This document shows positions 10,177 to 18,254 of a stretch of 64,000 bases of DNA, piece by piece. A model generated the notes under the pieces. It had not been told where the DNA came from. It did no database searches and saw only the letters and a program-made list of their open reading frames with translations. Where the stretch lies: positions 186,001 through 250,000 of the forward strand of contig NZ_JAHXBN010000014.1 of the NCBI RefSeq assembly GCF_019924045.1. Reading direction: 5' to 3'. The stretch is from Dyadobacter fermentans (GTDB lineage: Bacteria; Bacteroidota; Bacteroidia; Cytophagales; Spirosomataceae). The translations under genes and the position numbers were made by a program. Numbering within the stretch: position 1 is the first letter of the stretch; each line of letters begins with the position of its first letter.

Positions 10177-11655
10177 ATGAGCCTTTACAGAGAACTTGAA
10201 AACCATGTCCACGAGCAACTGAGCAGGCGAAACTTCCTGTCGAAAACGAGTTTGGGACTGGGTGCGGCAGCGATGGCATCGCTTTTGAATGCAGACAATT
10301 CGCTGGCGAAAAAGGTAGGTGAAAAAGGCGCAGAAGTCGCCGGGCTGCCGATCGGGCACCCGCATTTCCCGCCGAAAGCGAAGCGTGTTATTTACCTGTT
10401 CCAGAGTGGGGCGCCGTCACAGCTGGAACTGTTCGATTACAAGCCGAAACTGGAAGAAATGTGGGGTAAAGACCTCCCCGAATCAGTGCGGAAAGGTCAA
10501 CGCCTGACCGGAATGACCGCCGGACAGAGTAGTTTTCCCCTGGCCGCTTCGAAATACAAGTTTCAGCGGTACGGGGATAATGATATGATGATCAGTGAAC
10601 TGATGCCGTACACATCCGGCATTGTGAACGATGTTACATTCATCCGGTCGATGTTTACCGAGGCCATTAACCACGACCCGGCCGTTACCTTTTTCCAAAC
10701 CGGTAGCCAGCAGGGAGGCAGGCCTTCCTGGGGATCGTGGGTGAGTTACGGGCTGGGTTCCGATAACCAGAATATGCCCTCGTTTGTGGTGCTGCTTTCC
10801 AAAGGCCGCGGCGGTGACCAGCCGTTGTATGCCAAACTATGGAGTAATGGGTTTTTACCATCCATTCACCAGGGCGTGGTATTCCGCTCCGGTCCCGATC
10901 CTGTTTTTTACCTCAACAACCCCGAGGGAATTGACCGCACGAGCCGCCGGCGCATGCTGAATTCGCTCGCAAAGCTGCAACAGGGCCAGTTTGAGAAGCT
11001 GCTCGATCCCGAGATCAATTACCGGATGGCGCAGTACGAGATGGCCTACCGCATGCAAACGGCCGTGCCCGAAACAATGGATATCTCCAAAGAGCCCGAT
11101 TACATCTTCGATATGTACGGTGAGGACTCACGCAAGCCCGGCACATTCGCGGCGAATTGCGTGCTCGCCCGGAAGTTGATCGAGAAGGATGTGAAATTTG
11201 TGCAGTTGTATCATCAGGGATGGGACCAGCACGGTAACCTGCCAAATGATATCAAGATCATGGCCAAGAGCGTCGACCAGGCATCCGCTGCATTGATCAA
11301 CGATTTGAAACAGCGTGGCTTACTGGATGAAACATTGGTGGTTTGGGGCGGGGAGTTCGGCCGCGGGGCCTATTCGCAGGGTAAACTTACCCGGGACAAT
11401 TACGGGCGTGATCACCATCCGCGCAGCTTCTCGATATGGATGGCCGGTGCAGGCGTGAAAAAGGGGTTCGTATACGGGCAAACCGACGATTTTGGCTATA
11501 ATATCATCAAAGATCCCGTGCATGTACATGATTTCCAGGCTACGGTGATGCATTTGATGGGCATCGATCACGAGCAGCTCATATTCAAGCACCAGGGGAG
11601 ACGGTACCGCCTTACCGACGTTCACGGCAAGGTGGTGAAGCCGCTGTTGGCTTAA
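10177..11655 (+). CDS. DUF1501 family Tat-exported protein
   Basis: Member of the DUF1501 family, which adopts an alkaline-phosphatase/sulfatase-like fold but has no settled activity. The N-terminus has a twin-arginine motif SRRNFLSK (RR at 17-18) followed by a hydrophobic Ala-rich stretch, so it is probably folded in the cytoplasm and exported by Tat. Segments characteristic of the family are visible, including FQSGAPSQLELFDYKP, QLYHQGWDQHG and VVWGGEFGR, with many His/Asp residues suited to metal binding. At 492 aa it is of typical length. It forms an operon with the preceding cytochrome/DUF1553 protein. Co-occurrence of the pair is known from Planctomycetes; here it sits inside a SusCD locus. 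Confidence 0.93.
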   Translation: MSLYRELENHVHEQLSRRNFLSKTSLGLGAAAMASLLNADNSLAKKVGEKGAEVAGLPIGHPHFPPKAKRVIYLFQSGAPSQLELFDYKPKLEEMWGKDLPESVRKGQRLTGMTAGQSSFPLAASKYKFQRYGDNDMMISELMPYTSGIVNDVTFIRSMFTEAINHDPAVTFFQTGSQQGGRPSWGSWVSYGLGSDNQNMPSFVVLLSKGRGGDQPLYAKLWSNGFLPSIHQGVVFRSGPDPVFYLNNPEGIDRTSRRRMLNSLAKLQQGQFEKLLDPEINYRMAQYEMAYRMQTAVPETMDISKEPDYIFDMYGEDSRKPGTFAANCVLARKLIEKDVKFVQLYHQGWDQHGNLPNDIKIMAKSVDQASAALINDLKQRGLLDETLVVWGGEFGRGAYSQGKLTRDNYGRDHHPRSFSIWMAGAGVKKGFVYGQTDDFGYNIIKDPVHVHDFQATVMHLMGIDHEQLIFKHQGRRYRLTDVHGKVVKPLLA

Positions 11656-11665
11656 TATCGGTTTA

Positions 11666-11711
11666 CTGAAAGGCCGACAGCGTTTTCGATGACCATCTGT
11701 CTGCCTTTCAG
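11666..11711 (+). terminator. hairpin after the DUF1501 gene
   Basis: CTGAAAGG (11666-11673) pairs with CCTTTCAG (11704-11711), continued by an inner GACAG/CTGTC pairing. It begins 10 nt after the stop codon. The T-run is missing, so it is a likely transcript-end or stabilising structure rather than a textbook terminator. I see no convincing gene in 11656-11894; a 38-codon frame on the minus strand (about 11656-11770) is unsupported. Confidence 0.45.
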
Positions 11712-11844
11712 CGTCAAGAAGATGCGGGCCATTTTCGGAATTATTTTTAAATCCGATTTCATGTACATACATTTGAACAAACTAATGCGCCGAACTAAAA
11801 TGCCGCAAGACATTACCTGCAATGCGCATACTTAACCCCGACTC

Positions 11845-11873
11845 TTGATTGCTCCGACAGCCGATAACGTTTG
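11845..11873 (+). promoter_or_regulatory. possible promoter of the GH95-like gene
   Basis: TTG at 11845-11847, 17 nt, then TAACGTTTG (11865-11873). This has one base more than the Bacteroidota TAnnTTTG element, but the TTG-to-TTTG distance is normal. Transcription would start near 11880, which favours ATG 11895 over ATG 11871 for the gene. Confidence 0.4.
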
Positions 11874-11894
11874 TGGAAGCATTTTACATTATAT

Positions 11895-14087
11895 ATGAAA
11901 CCGACTTTACTGGCCTTCTCCCTTTTCTTTTATCAATTTACCGGCTTAGCCCAAACCCGTGAAGCCGCCTTCGGCCCGGTTTCCGCCTTTTACAACAGGT
12001 GGACAAAACCAATGGTATCCACACCGAGCACCAACAAAGTGGACGGTCCCTTAATGGGCAACGGCGATGTGACCATGACGCTGGGCTACAAGGGCGATGT
12101 GGTGAGTTACTATCTTTCTAAAAACGACTTTTGGCGATTGGTATCACCGGAGACACTCGCCAGAAAGGACGATGTATCCGGGCCGAGGATTGCAGGCTCT
12201 GTCAATATCCGGATAGATGGTTATCAAAATGCAGATTTTACCGCCGATCAGCAAATGGCGGACGGCATTACTACGTGCCATCTCAGGGCTGGCGGAGGAA
12301 AAGTAGCATTGAAATCATGGGTGTCGGCGGTGCGCAACACGGCCTTCATTGAAATTACAGCGGCGGGCAGGCCGGCTCAGGTAACCGTCGGCCTGAATGC
12401 GCCTGAAAACGCCCAGGCAAGATTGAAGAAGGGCGGCGGGGCAGGCATATGGTGGCTCACCAGGGCATTTGCGGATAGCGTCGATATTGCTACCGAGGTA
12501 GCTATTGCGTTGAAGGTCGTCGATCGTAGTACCAGCACATTTAGGGTGGAGCCGGGCAAAAAGGTGTTGATCGCTTTGGCTGTGGAGAGCCGGTTTAAGC
12601 AGAAACAGCCTCTGGAATTTGTATTAGCCCGATTGAAAAAGACGGATAGGCATACCGCCGGGGTGGAAATGGCCGGTCACGCGGCATGGTGGCAAAGTTA
12701 CTGGACAAAGTCTTCCGTAACCCTGCAAGATACGGTGCTCATGAAGGCCTATTACCAGGGATTGTACACCATGGCGGCATGCAGCCGCGATCCGCGGTTT
12801 CCTCCCGGCCTTTTCGGCTGGGTTACCAGCGACGATCCGCAATGGGCCGGTGATTACCATTTGAACTATAATCATCAGGCCCCGTTTTATGCGCTTTACG
12901 CAGCCAATCGCCTGGAACAAGGAGCGCCTCATGACGCGCCGCTCATCGATTTTATACAACGGGGAGAATGGTATGCGAAAAATGTGAGGCACACGCGCGG
13001 GGTATTGTATCCGGTTGGTATCGGCCCGCTGGGAATTGAGGCAACGAGGAACCACCCGCGTTATCCTCGTACCGGCAATGAAGAGCAAGGCGGCTTGTTC
13101 TTCGGGCAGCGCTCCAATGCGGCATATGGTTTATTGAATATGGCACAATACTGGCGCTGTACGTACGATGAGCGCTATGGGAAGAAAATATATGCCTACG
13201 CCCGGGCAGTGGCCGATTTTTGGGAGGATTACCTGAAATATGAAAATGGCCGGTATGTCATTTACAACGACGCCATTCATGAAGGTTCGGGCGCGGATAT
13301 GAACCCGATATTGTCGTTGGGGCTTGTCCATAATACTTTCAGTCTGATGCTCGATTTGAGTACGGCTTTAAAGTTAGACCAGGATCGGCAGGCCAAATGG
13401 AGGGATATTCTGGAAAAACTCAGCGCATTTCCCGTGCAGGAGCGAAACGGTAAAAAGGTATTTAGGTATACGGAAAAAGGCGTGGACTGGTGGGTAAACA
13501 ATGGCCTCGGTATCCAGCATATTTATCCTGCCAATGCCATTACGCTGGATAGTGGAGATGAACTGCTGGCATTATCGCGAAATACCATCGACGAGATGAA
13601 GCGGTTTCAGGATGCCAACACCAGCAGCAGCTTTTTTATGGCGGCCATCCGCGTGGGCTATACGCCACGAATCGTTTTGGACGAGCTCCGAAAATATGCT
13701 TTGCATACCTATCCGAATGGTTTTCAACTGGACAACCCTCATGGAATCGAAAACAGCTGCACGGTGGCCAATGCCCTGAACGAAATGATGTGCATGAGTG
13801 CGGGGAATGTGATCCGGTTGTTTGGCGGGCTTCCCGACGGGCTGAATGCGGAGTTCAAAGACCTGCGGACCTGGGGAGCGTTTCTGATTTCCTCGCGACT
13901 TGAGAATGGCCGTGTGGAAATGGTCCGGATCAGGAGCGAAAAGGGAAAGGTTTGTACATTGCTGAATCCCTGGCCGGGTAAATCGGCCCGGATATGGCGT
14001 AATGGCAAGCAGGCGGGATCAGTTTCCGGTCAGCGATTTGAATTGGATACGAGTCCGGGAGAACTTGTTCTATTGAAGGTGGAATAA
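11895..14087 (+). CDS. secreted GH95-like (alpha/alpha)6 glycosidase
   Basis: Probable secreted glycoside hydrolase related to family GH95 (alpha-L-fucosidase/galactosidase clan). Start chosen at ATG 11895 because it opens a clean signal peptide (MKPTLLAFSLFF...GLAQ). An N-terminal beta-sandwich region contains LMGNGDVTMTLGY, echoing the family's 'GNG' segment. The (alpha/alpha)6 core includes PPGLFGWV and WAGDYHLNYNHQ, which correspond to the PPxLQGxW and DYHxNINxQ segments of GH95. At 730 aa it is close to the family size. It follows the SusCD/DUF1501 set in the same direction and could supply the glycosidase of that locus. The exact substrate is unknown, and it may be a distinct GH95-related family rather than a true fucosidase. 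Confidence 0.75.
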   Translation: MKPTLLAFSLFFYQFTGLAQTREAAFGPVSAFYNRWTKPMVSTPSTNKVDGPLMGNGDVTMTLGYKGDVVSYYLSKNDFWRLVSPETLARKDDVSGPRIAGSVNIRIDGYQNADFTADQQMADGITTCHLRAGGGKVALKSWVSAVRNTAFIEITAAGRPAQVTVGLNAPENAQARLKKGGGAGIWWLTRAFADSVDIATEVAIALKVVDRSTSTFRVEPGKKVLIALAVESRFKQKQPLEFVLARLKKTDRHTAGVEMAGHAAWWQSYWTKSSVTLQDTVLMKAYYQGLYTMAACSRDPRFPPGLFGWVTSDDPQWAGDYHLNYNHQAPFYALYAANRLEQGAPHDAPLIDFIQRGEWYAKNVRHTRGVLYPVGIGPLGIEATRNHPRYPRTGNEEQGGLFFGQRSNAAYGLLNMAQYWRCTYDERYGKKIYAYARAVADFWEDYLKYENGRYVIYNDAIHEGSGADMNPILSLGLVHNTFSLMLDLSTALKLDQDRQAKWRDILEKLSAFPVQERNGKKVFRYTEKGVDWWVNNGLGIQHIYPANAITLDSGDELLALSRNTIDEMKRFQDANTSSSFFMAAIRVGYTPRIVLDELRKYALHTYPNGFQLDNPHGIENSCTVANALNEMMCMSAGNVIRLFGGLPDGLNAEFKDLRTWGAFLISSRLENGRVEMVRIRSEKGKVCTLLNPWPGKSARIWRNGKQAGSVSGQRFELDTSPGELVLLKVE

Positions 14088-14122
14088 CAGTTGTGCAAAC
14101 CCGCCCGCATTTCGGACAACTA

Positions 14123-14569
14123 TCAACCGAAAAGCCATTGAAATATTGCTTTCACCGCTGAGCCCACGTACCAGATTGAAAACAGCCAGAACATGGCGCC
14201 CATTCCCGCAAATACATACACAAAAAGGTAGTTGCCTTTCAAATGGACATTGTCGGGGTCTTTCGGGTCGTAGTACAACGTTACTTCCTCGCCGATCTGG
14301 TACTCCGGCGGGTTACGGGCTTCAGAACTGTGGAAAACATGGACGGTACCGTCCTTTTTGACATAGCGGATAGATGGTGCCAGCGGATATTCCCGGGGCT
14401 TTAAACGGTGAAGATCAATGACAATGCCCTTGGTTTCGATACCGTTTTCGATCAGGTTCCGGCTGTTACGGTAAATTGTAAACGAGATCACCGCAAAAAT
14501 TGCGCCGACCGTAAAGAACAGTAAGATGAATAGTTCAAACCCTGGCACTCCCTTGCTACTAGTTTCCAT
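14123..14569 (-). CDS. DUF3592 membrane protein
   Basis: Protein of 148 aa with two membrane segments, near residues 10-30 and 115-140, flanking a small extracytoplasmic beta domain. The pattern GIVIDLHRL...YPLAPSIRYVKKDG...GEEVTLYYDPKDP fits the DUF3592 family, whose role is unknown. It is the last gene of a minus-strand run of four small genes (15851 to 14123) with gaps of 2-12 nt, so they are very probably one operon. It converges on the GH95-like gene. Confidence 0.8.
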   Translation of the reverse strand: METSSKGVPGFELFILLFFTVGAIFAVISFTIYRNSRNLIENGIETKGIVIDLHRLKPREYPLAPSIRYVKKDGTVHVFHSSEARNPPEYQIGEEVTLYYDPKDPDNVHLKGNYLFVYVFAGMGAMFWLFSIWYVGSAVKAIFQWLFG

Positions 14570-14581
14570 GTTTCCGGATTG

Positions 14582-14932
14582 TTAAAGCCAGCGATAGATT
14601 TCCTGCAAACTGCCCTCGAATTCCCGAGGAGGCTTGTTCATCGAATTAGCGAACGGGTAGCTGCCTCTAACAGCCTTACCGGTGCCTGCCTTGAGGTCGA
14701 GGACGAGGTCGCAATACTCTCGGCCCGGGTACAGCCGGGTTTTGAGCTCGACCGTGTTGTCGTCAATCCATTTCGCTTCGTCGCAACTCCAAGTGGAGGG
14801 CATATCGAATACCATCTGGTTATTAGAAAGCCGTATAATGACGGGTTCGGTGATCCAGTGGCTCATACGCACTTCATATGCGCCGAAGCGGACCGTATAG
14901 GTGTTTTGGGGAGAAGGGACTTCGTCAAACAT
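14582..14932 (-). CDS. conserved hypothetical protein
   Basis: Protein of 116 aa without signal peptide or membrane segment. It is rich in aromatic and charged residues and appears mostly beta-stranded (e.g. YTVRFGAYEVRMSHW, VELKTRLYPGREYCDLVLDL). I do not recognise the family. Its place inside a tight four-gene minus-strand operon, 12 nt from each neighbour, supports it as a real gene. Confidence 0.65.
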   Translation of the reverse strand: MFDEVPSPQNTYTVRFGAYEVRMSHWITEPVIIRLSNNQMVFDMPSTWSCDEAKWIDDNTVELKTRLYPGREYCDLVLDLKAGTGKAVRGSYPFANSMNKPPREFEGSLQEIYRWL

Positions 14933-14943
14933 ATTGGCGGCTA

Positions 14944-15348
14944 TTAAGACCTGAATTTAATGTAGAGACTGACGGCGATCATGCCCAGGAACAGGAAGAT
15001 CGCGCCGAAAATGACCAGCATGATCCACAACGTGCCCACGCCCGAATTACGGGAATCGTGGTAGTCGATGGCACTGCAGAATGCGGTGGTGACGGAGGTA
15101 ATGCCGATCAAACCGGCAATGCCTATACGCAGCATCCACCAGCCCAAGCCGCTTTGCGACCAGTACAGGGGCACAAATGAAAGAATGATCGCCCCGAAGA
15201 GCACGTACCAGGCAAGGCTTTCGAGCCGGACGTTACCGGCTTCGGTGGGAGGCTGGTTGGGCGCCACAAGCAGCAGCGCCAGGCCGTACATCAGGAGCCA
15301 GGAGAGTTCGGGACCGAGTAGAAACGTTGAAATGCGACCGGTGTTCAT
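14944..15348 (-). CDS. small integral membrane protein
   Basis: Protein of 134 aa with four predicted membrane helices (starting near LLMYGLALLLV, YVLFGAIILSFVP, WWMLRIGIAGLIGI and LWIMLVIFGAIFLFL). I start it at ATG 15348 (MNTGRIS). An upstream in-frame start would add a 65-residue Arg/Gln-rich tail overlapping the next gene, which is not credible. It begins 2 nt after the stop of the upstream secreted protein. Function unknown. Confidence 0.75.
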   Translation of the reverse strand: MNTGRISTFLLGPELSWLLMYGLALLLVAPNQPPTEAGNVRLESLAWYVLFGAIILSFVPLYWSQSGLGWWMLRIGIAGLIGITSVTTAFCSAIDYHDSRNSGVGTLWIMLVIFGAIFLFLGMIAVSLYIKFRS

Positions 15349-15350
15349 GA

Positions 15351-15851
15351 TCAGAACGGCTTGTAATCCTTCACGTTCGTTTGCAAATCGGCGAGTAATG
15401 CTTTGAGCTTGGCATCCAGCTCGGCAGCAGCGGTTTTGTTTTCGTTTTTCTGGCTGAAAACTTCCAGAGGCACCGTGCGGCCGCTGTTTCCGTCCTGATA
15501 TTCGACATTGGCCAGTGACGCCCGGTATTTCCGGTTGGCGCATTCTACGGAGAGGACGTAAGCGAATTTGTACACGCCGCCTGCATTGTTTTCAGATCGG
15601 GGAATGGTGATAATAATATGGCCTTGAGTAACGAGGTCGCCGGTTTCCTTGTCATCAACCAGCGTTTTATTGTCCGGCGCCGACTGACTTACCCACAGGC
15701 GGGCGCGTCTGAAAATGTCGATCAGGGAAACGCTGCCACAGTCGACGGTTTCGGTGTAAGCGATTTTACTGTTCATAAACGGCAGGGTGAAATGTGCGTG
15801 CGCGGAACCGATCATGCATGCGAGCACGACCATCAAAATAGACTTTGACAT
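15351..15851 (-). CDS. secreted DUF4468-like protein
   Basis: Protein of 166 aa with a clear signal peptide (MSKSILMVVLACMIGSAHA). The body resembles the DUF4468 group of Bacteroidota exported proteins (a TBP-like fold of unknown role), with a strand pattern around GHIIITIPR...YKFAYVLSVECANRKYR. It is the first gene of the four-gene minus-strand operon ending at 14123. The match is by pattern only. Confidence 0.6.
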   Translation of the reverse strand: MSKSILMVVLACMIGSAHAHFTLPFMNSKIAYTETVDCGSVSLIDIFRRARLWVSQSAPDNKTLVDDKETGDLVTQGHIIITIPRSENNAGGVYKFAYVLSVECANRKYRASLANVEYQDGNSGRTVPLEVFSQKNENKTAAAELDAKLKALLADLQTNVKDYKPF

Positions 15852-15990
15852 GACGATAAATTGGTTCGATTTTTAAAATAGTGGTGCAAAAGTGAGCATT
15901 TGGAAAGGCTCATGCAAATAAATTGAGCTACCGGTAAATCACTGGTTTTTAGTGAAAAACAAATGAATGGTATAATGCGATTCAATAAAA

Positions 15991-16010
15991 AAGCGGCTCG
16001 GTGGCCGCTT
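15991..16010 (-). terminator. terminator of the GlxA-like regulator gene
   Basis: Read on the minus strand, AAGCGGC pairs with GCCGCTT around a 6-nt loop and is followed by a T-run. The stem abuts the stop codon of the regulator gene at 16011. Confidence 0.8.
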
Positions 16011-16982
16011 CTAGTTGTCTTTGCTGTATTTGTTCCGGTACTCAATGGGCGTCAGGCCCGTCACTTTTTTGAAAACATCCCTGAATGCCTTGGTGTCGGT
16101 GTAGCCCACGTCGTACATGACCTCGGTCACGTTCTTGCGCGATATCTCAAAGCTCCGTTTGGCGGCTTCTACGCGTACGCGGCGTACGTACTCGTTGATG
16201 GTATTGTTGGTAGCATTCTTGAAGCGTCGCTCGAAGCTGCGGCGGCTGACGCTGGCGATATCGGCGAGCTCTACGATCGTCAGCTTCTCGGTATAGTTCT
16301 GTTCGATGTAATCCTGTGCGGCGAGGATGCCGTCGTCGTTGTGGTTTTTCTGGCCTTTGAAAATCGTGAATGCGCGCTGGTTATCGCGGTCGATGTCGAT
16401 AGCAAAGTATTTGGCAGCCAGGATCGCGATGTCACGGCTGGTGTATTTTTCGAGAATGTAAATCAGCAGGTTCCAGATCGAATTGGCGCCGCCGCTCGAA
16501 TAAACCTTGCCTTCATCGGTGATAATGGTGCCATCCACGACTTCGATTTGTGGATATATTTCCTTAAACTCCTCATAATAAGCCCAATGCGTCGAGCATT
16601 TTTTGCCGTCGAGCAAGCCGGTGGCACCCAGCAAAAAGGCGCCGAGGCAGAGCGATGCGATTTCCGAGCCTTTTTCACGCATTTCCAGCATCCAGGGAAT
16701 GGCAGGTCTGTCGAGCTCGACGGACTCACGCAAGTTGCCGCACAATGCGGGAATAACCACGAGATCGGTTTTGTCGACTTCGCTCAGCAGTTTGTTGATG
16801 CGGATCGTGTACTCGCCGTCCTGTGCTTTGATATCATGGTTCAGTCCTACGAATTCGACATGGAACTTGGGATCTTTCCCCGACGCCCTCAGGAAATCGT
16901 TAGCAGTATTGAAAAGCCGGTACGCGGGTGAAACCGCTTCGATGTAGGAGCACTGGGGGACATATACCGAGATATGTTTCAT
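16011..16982 (-). CDS. GlxA family transcriptional regulator (DJ-1/PfpI + AraC HTH)
   Basis: Transcription factor of 323 aa with an N-terminal DJ-1/PfpI-like (class I amidotransferase) sensor domain (about 5-190) and a C-terminal AraC-type double helix-turn-helix (about 215-315, with SRRSFERRFKNAT and the closing GYTDTKAFRDVFKKVTGLTP signature). The expected nucleophile-elbow Cys is present in IASLCLGAFLLG. I start it at ATG 16982 (MKHISVYVPQ); an upstream in-frame ATG adds 17 residues from the promoter region. It is divergent from the two VOC genes across 180 nt, so it may regulate them. Confidence 0.92.
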   Translation of the reverse strand: MKHISVYVPQCSYIEAVSPAYRLFNTANDFLRASGKDPKFHVEFVGLNHDIKAQDGEYTIRINKLLSEVDKTDLVVIPALCGNLRESVELDRPAIPWMLEMREKGSEIASLCLGAFLLGATGLLDGKKCSTHWAYYEEFKEIYPQIEVVDGTIITDEGKVYSSGGANSIWNLLIYILEKYTSRDIAILAAKYFAIDIDRDNQRAFTIFKGQKNHNDDGILAAQDYIEQNYTEKLTIVELADIASVSRRSFERRFKNATNNTINEYVRRVRVEAAKRSFEISRKNVTEVMYDVGYTDTKAFRDVFKKVTGLTPIEYRNKYSKDN

Positions 16983-17162
16983 AACGATTTTGGATTTAGA
17001 AGACGTAAATATAGAAAAATATTCAGTTGGCATTTTTACCCCTCGGGATAGGCGTATTCACACCCCTTTTATTTTCAATAATCCCGCCAAATTTGTAATG
17101 TCAATTATCAGCAAACTAAAAATCATTTTTATCAGAACCATTCACCTTCAACAATCAAAACA

Positions 17163-17654
17163 ATGAGCGAATTGTCAACCACACAAGGCATTACCCCGTT
17201 TCTCTGGTACAATGGGCAGGCGGAAGAAGCGATGAACCTGTACACCGGCCTGTTCCCGAATTCACGGATTAAACAACTGAAAAAATGGGGCGAAGGCAGC
17301 CATATGCCGGCCGACCAGGTGATGATGGGCGTCATCGAGATCAATGGTCTGACGTTACATTTGTTCGACGCCGGCCCGATGTTCAAGTTTACGGAAGCCA
17401 TTTCGTTTTTTGTTTCCTGCAAAGACCAGGAAGAAATCGACCATTACTGGAACGTGCTCACTGCCGACGGCGGTCAGGAAAGCCAATGCGGCTGGCTGAA
17501 AGACAAGTTCGGATTGTCGTGGCAGATCGTACCCGCCATGCTGAACGAGCGGTTGTCCAACGGCGATCCGAAGCGTGCCGGGCAGATGTTCCAGGCGGTA
17601 ATGGGCATGCAAAAGCTCGATATTGCCGAAATGGAACGTGCTTATAATCAATAA
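17163..17654 (+). CDS. VOC family protein (PhnB/3-demethylubiquinone methyltransferase-like fold)
   Basis: Glyoxalase-fold (VOC) protein of 163 aa. It opens with ITPFLWYNGQAEEAMNLYTGLF and has the family's WLKDKFGLSWQIVP segment. Such proteins are annotated PhnB-like or 3-demethylubiquinone-9 3-methyltransferase, but they lack a methyltransferase domain and their reactions are mostly unknown. A second VOC gene starts 6 nt after the stop, and the GlxA-type regulator is divergent upstream. Confidence 0.9.
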   Translation: MSELSTTQGITPFLWYNGQAEEAMNLYTGLFPNSRIKQLKKWGEGSHMPADQVMMGVIEINGLTLHLFDAGPMFKFTEAISFFVSCKDQEEIDHYWNVLTADGGQESQCGWLKDKFGLSWQIVPAMLNERLSNGDPKRAGQMFQAVMGMQKLDIAEMERAYNQ

Positions 17655-17660
17655 TTCAAA

Positions 17661-18071
17661 ATGGCGATTTACCCCTTCCTAACCTTCAACGGCAATTGCA
17701 AAGAGGCTATGCGCTTCTATCAGTCGTGCTTCGGGGGCGAACTGCATTTCACATATCTGGGCGATACGCCGGGCGGAAGGCAGTTTCCATCGGAAATCAG
17801 GCAACTGGTGCTCCATGCGAGCCTGGTGTCGGAGCATGTGCGGCTTTTTGCGTCCGATCTGGGCGGTGAGGAAGGGGTAGCCTCGGGTAACAGCATTTCA
17901 TTGTGGATCAGCATTACAGCGCCCGAGCAGCTGCAATCGGTGTTTCTGAAACTGGCGATGGAAGGAGAAGTGACTGCACCGCTTTCGCCGGAGATTCTCA
18001 AAGGCCAATGGGCCACGCTCACGGACCGCTACGCGGTACAATGGATTTTTTCGGCGGGCAGCGCTTCGTGA
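17661..18071 (+). CDS. VOC family protein (PhnB-like)
   Basis: Second glyoxalase-fold protein, 136 aa, opening AIYPFLTFNGNCKEAMRFYQ, with the FGGEL segment usual in PhnB-like proteins. It ends in WATLTDRYAVQWIFS, corresponding to the metal-site strand and C-terminal signature of the group. Only 6 nt separate it from the preceding VOC gene, so the two are co-transcribed. They may work as a pair, but no substrate can be inferred. Confidence 0.9.
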   Translation: MAIYPFLTFNGNCKEAMRFYQSCFGGELHFTYLGDTPGGRQFPSEIRQLVLHASLVSEHVRLFASDLGGEEGVASGNSISLWISITAPEQLQSVFLKLAMEGEVTAPLSPEILKGQWATLTDRYAVQWIFSAGSAS

Positions 18072-18115
18072 AAAGACCATTTAGTTAATTTTGTAGTCCG
18101 GTTGGATACATAATT

Positions 18116-18235
18116 TTGAATGACCGAATGATTGAATGGCCGAATATTCACAACTATTCGTTCATTCAACCATTCGGTCGTTCAATCATTCCCCGTCCCC
18201 CGGCGCTCATTCAATCATTCAGTCATTACATTTCA
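18116..18235. repeat. TTCAATCATTC-type intergenic repeat
   Basis: The gap before the UvrA-like gene is packed with variants of TTCAATCATTC and its complement. A left block containing GACCGAATGATTGAATG faces right blocks with CATTCGGTCGTTCAATC and CATTCAATCATTCAG. The two sides are partly complementary and could fold into a long hairpin. One frame is open through it by chance, which lengthens the apparent UvrA frame. Confidence 0.7.
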
Positions 18236-18254
18236 TCATCCAAACCACAACACC

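Noticed and set aside
11656..11772. 38-codon frame on the minus strand after the DUF1501 gene
   Set aside because: It overlaps a hairpin and has no homologous look or promoter; too short to support.
15963..16931. 322-codon open frame antisense to the GlxA-type regulator
   Set aside because: It lies wholly opposite a well-recognised gene and begins inside that gene's terminator; no family resemblance.
18006..18240. CRISPR-like array from the repeated TTCAATCATTC motif
   Set aside because: Repeat units vary in length, occur on both strands and are not separated by regular spacers; no cas gene nearby.
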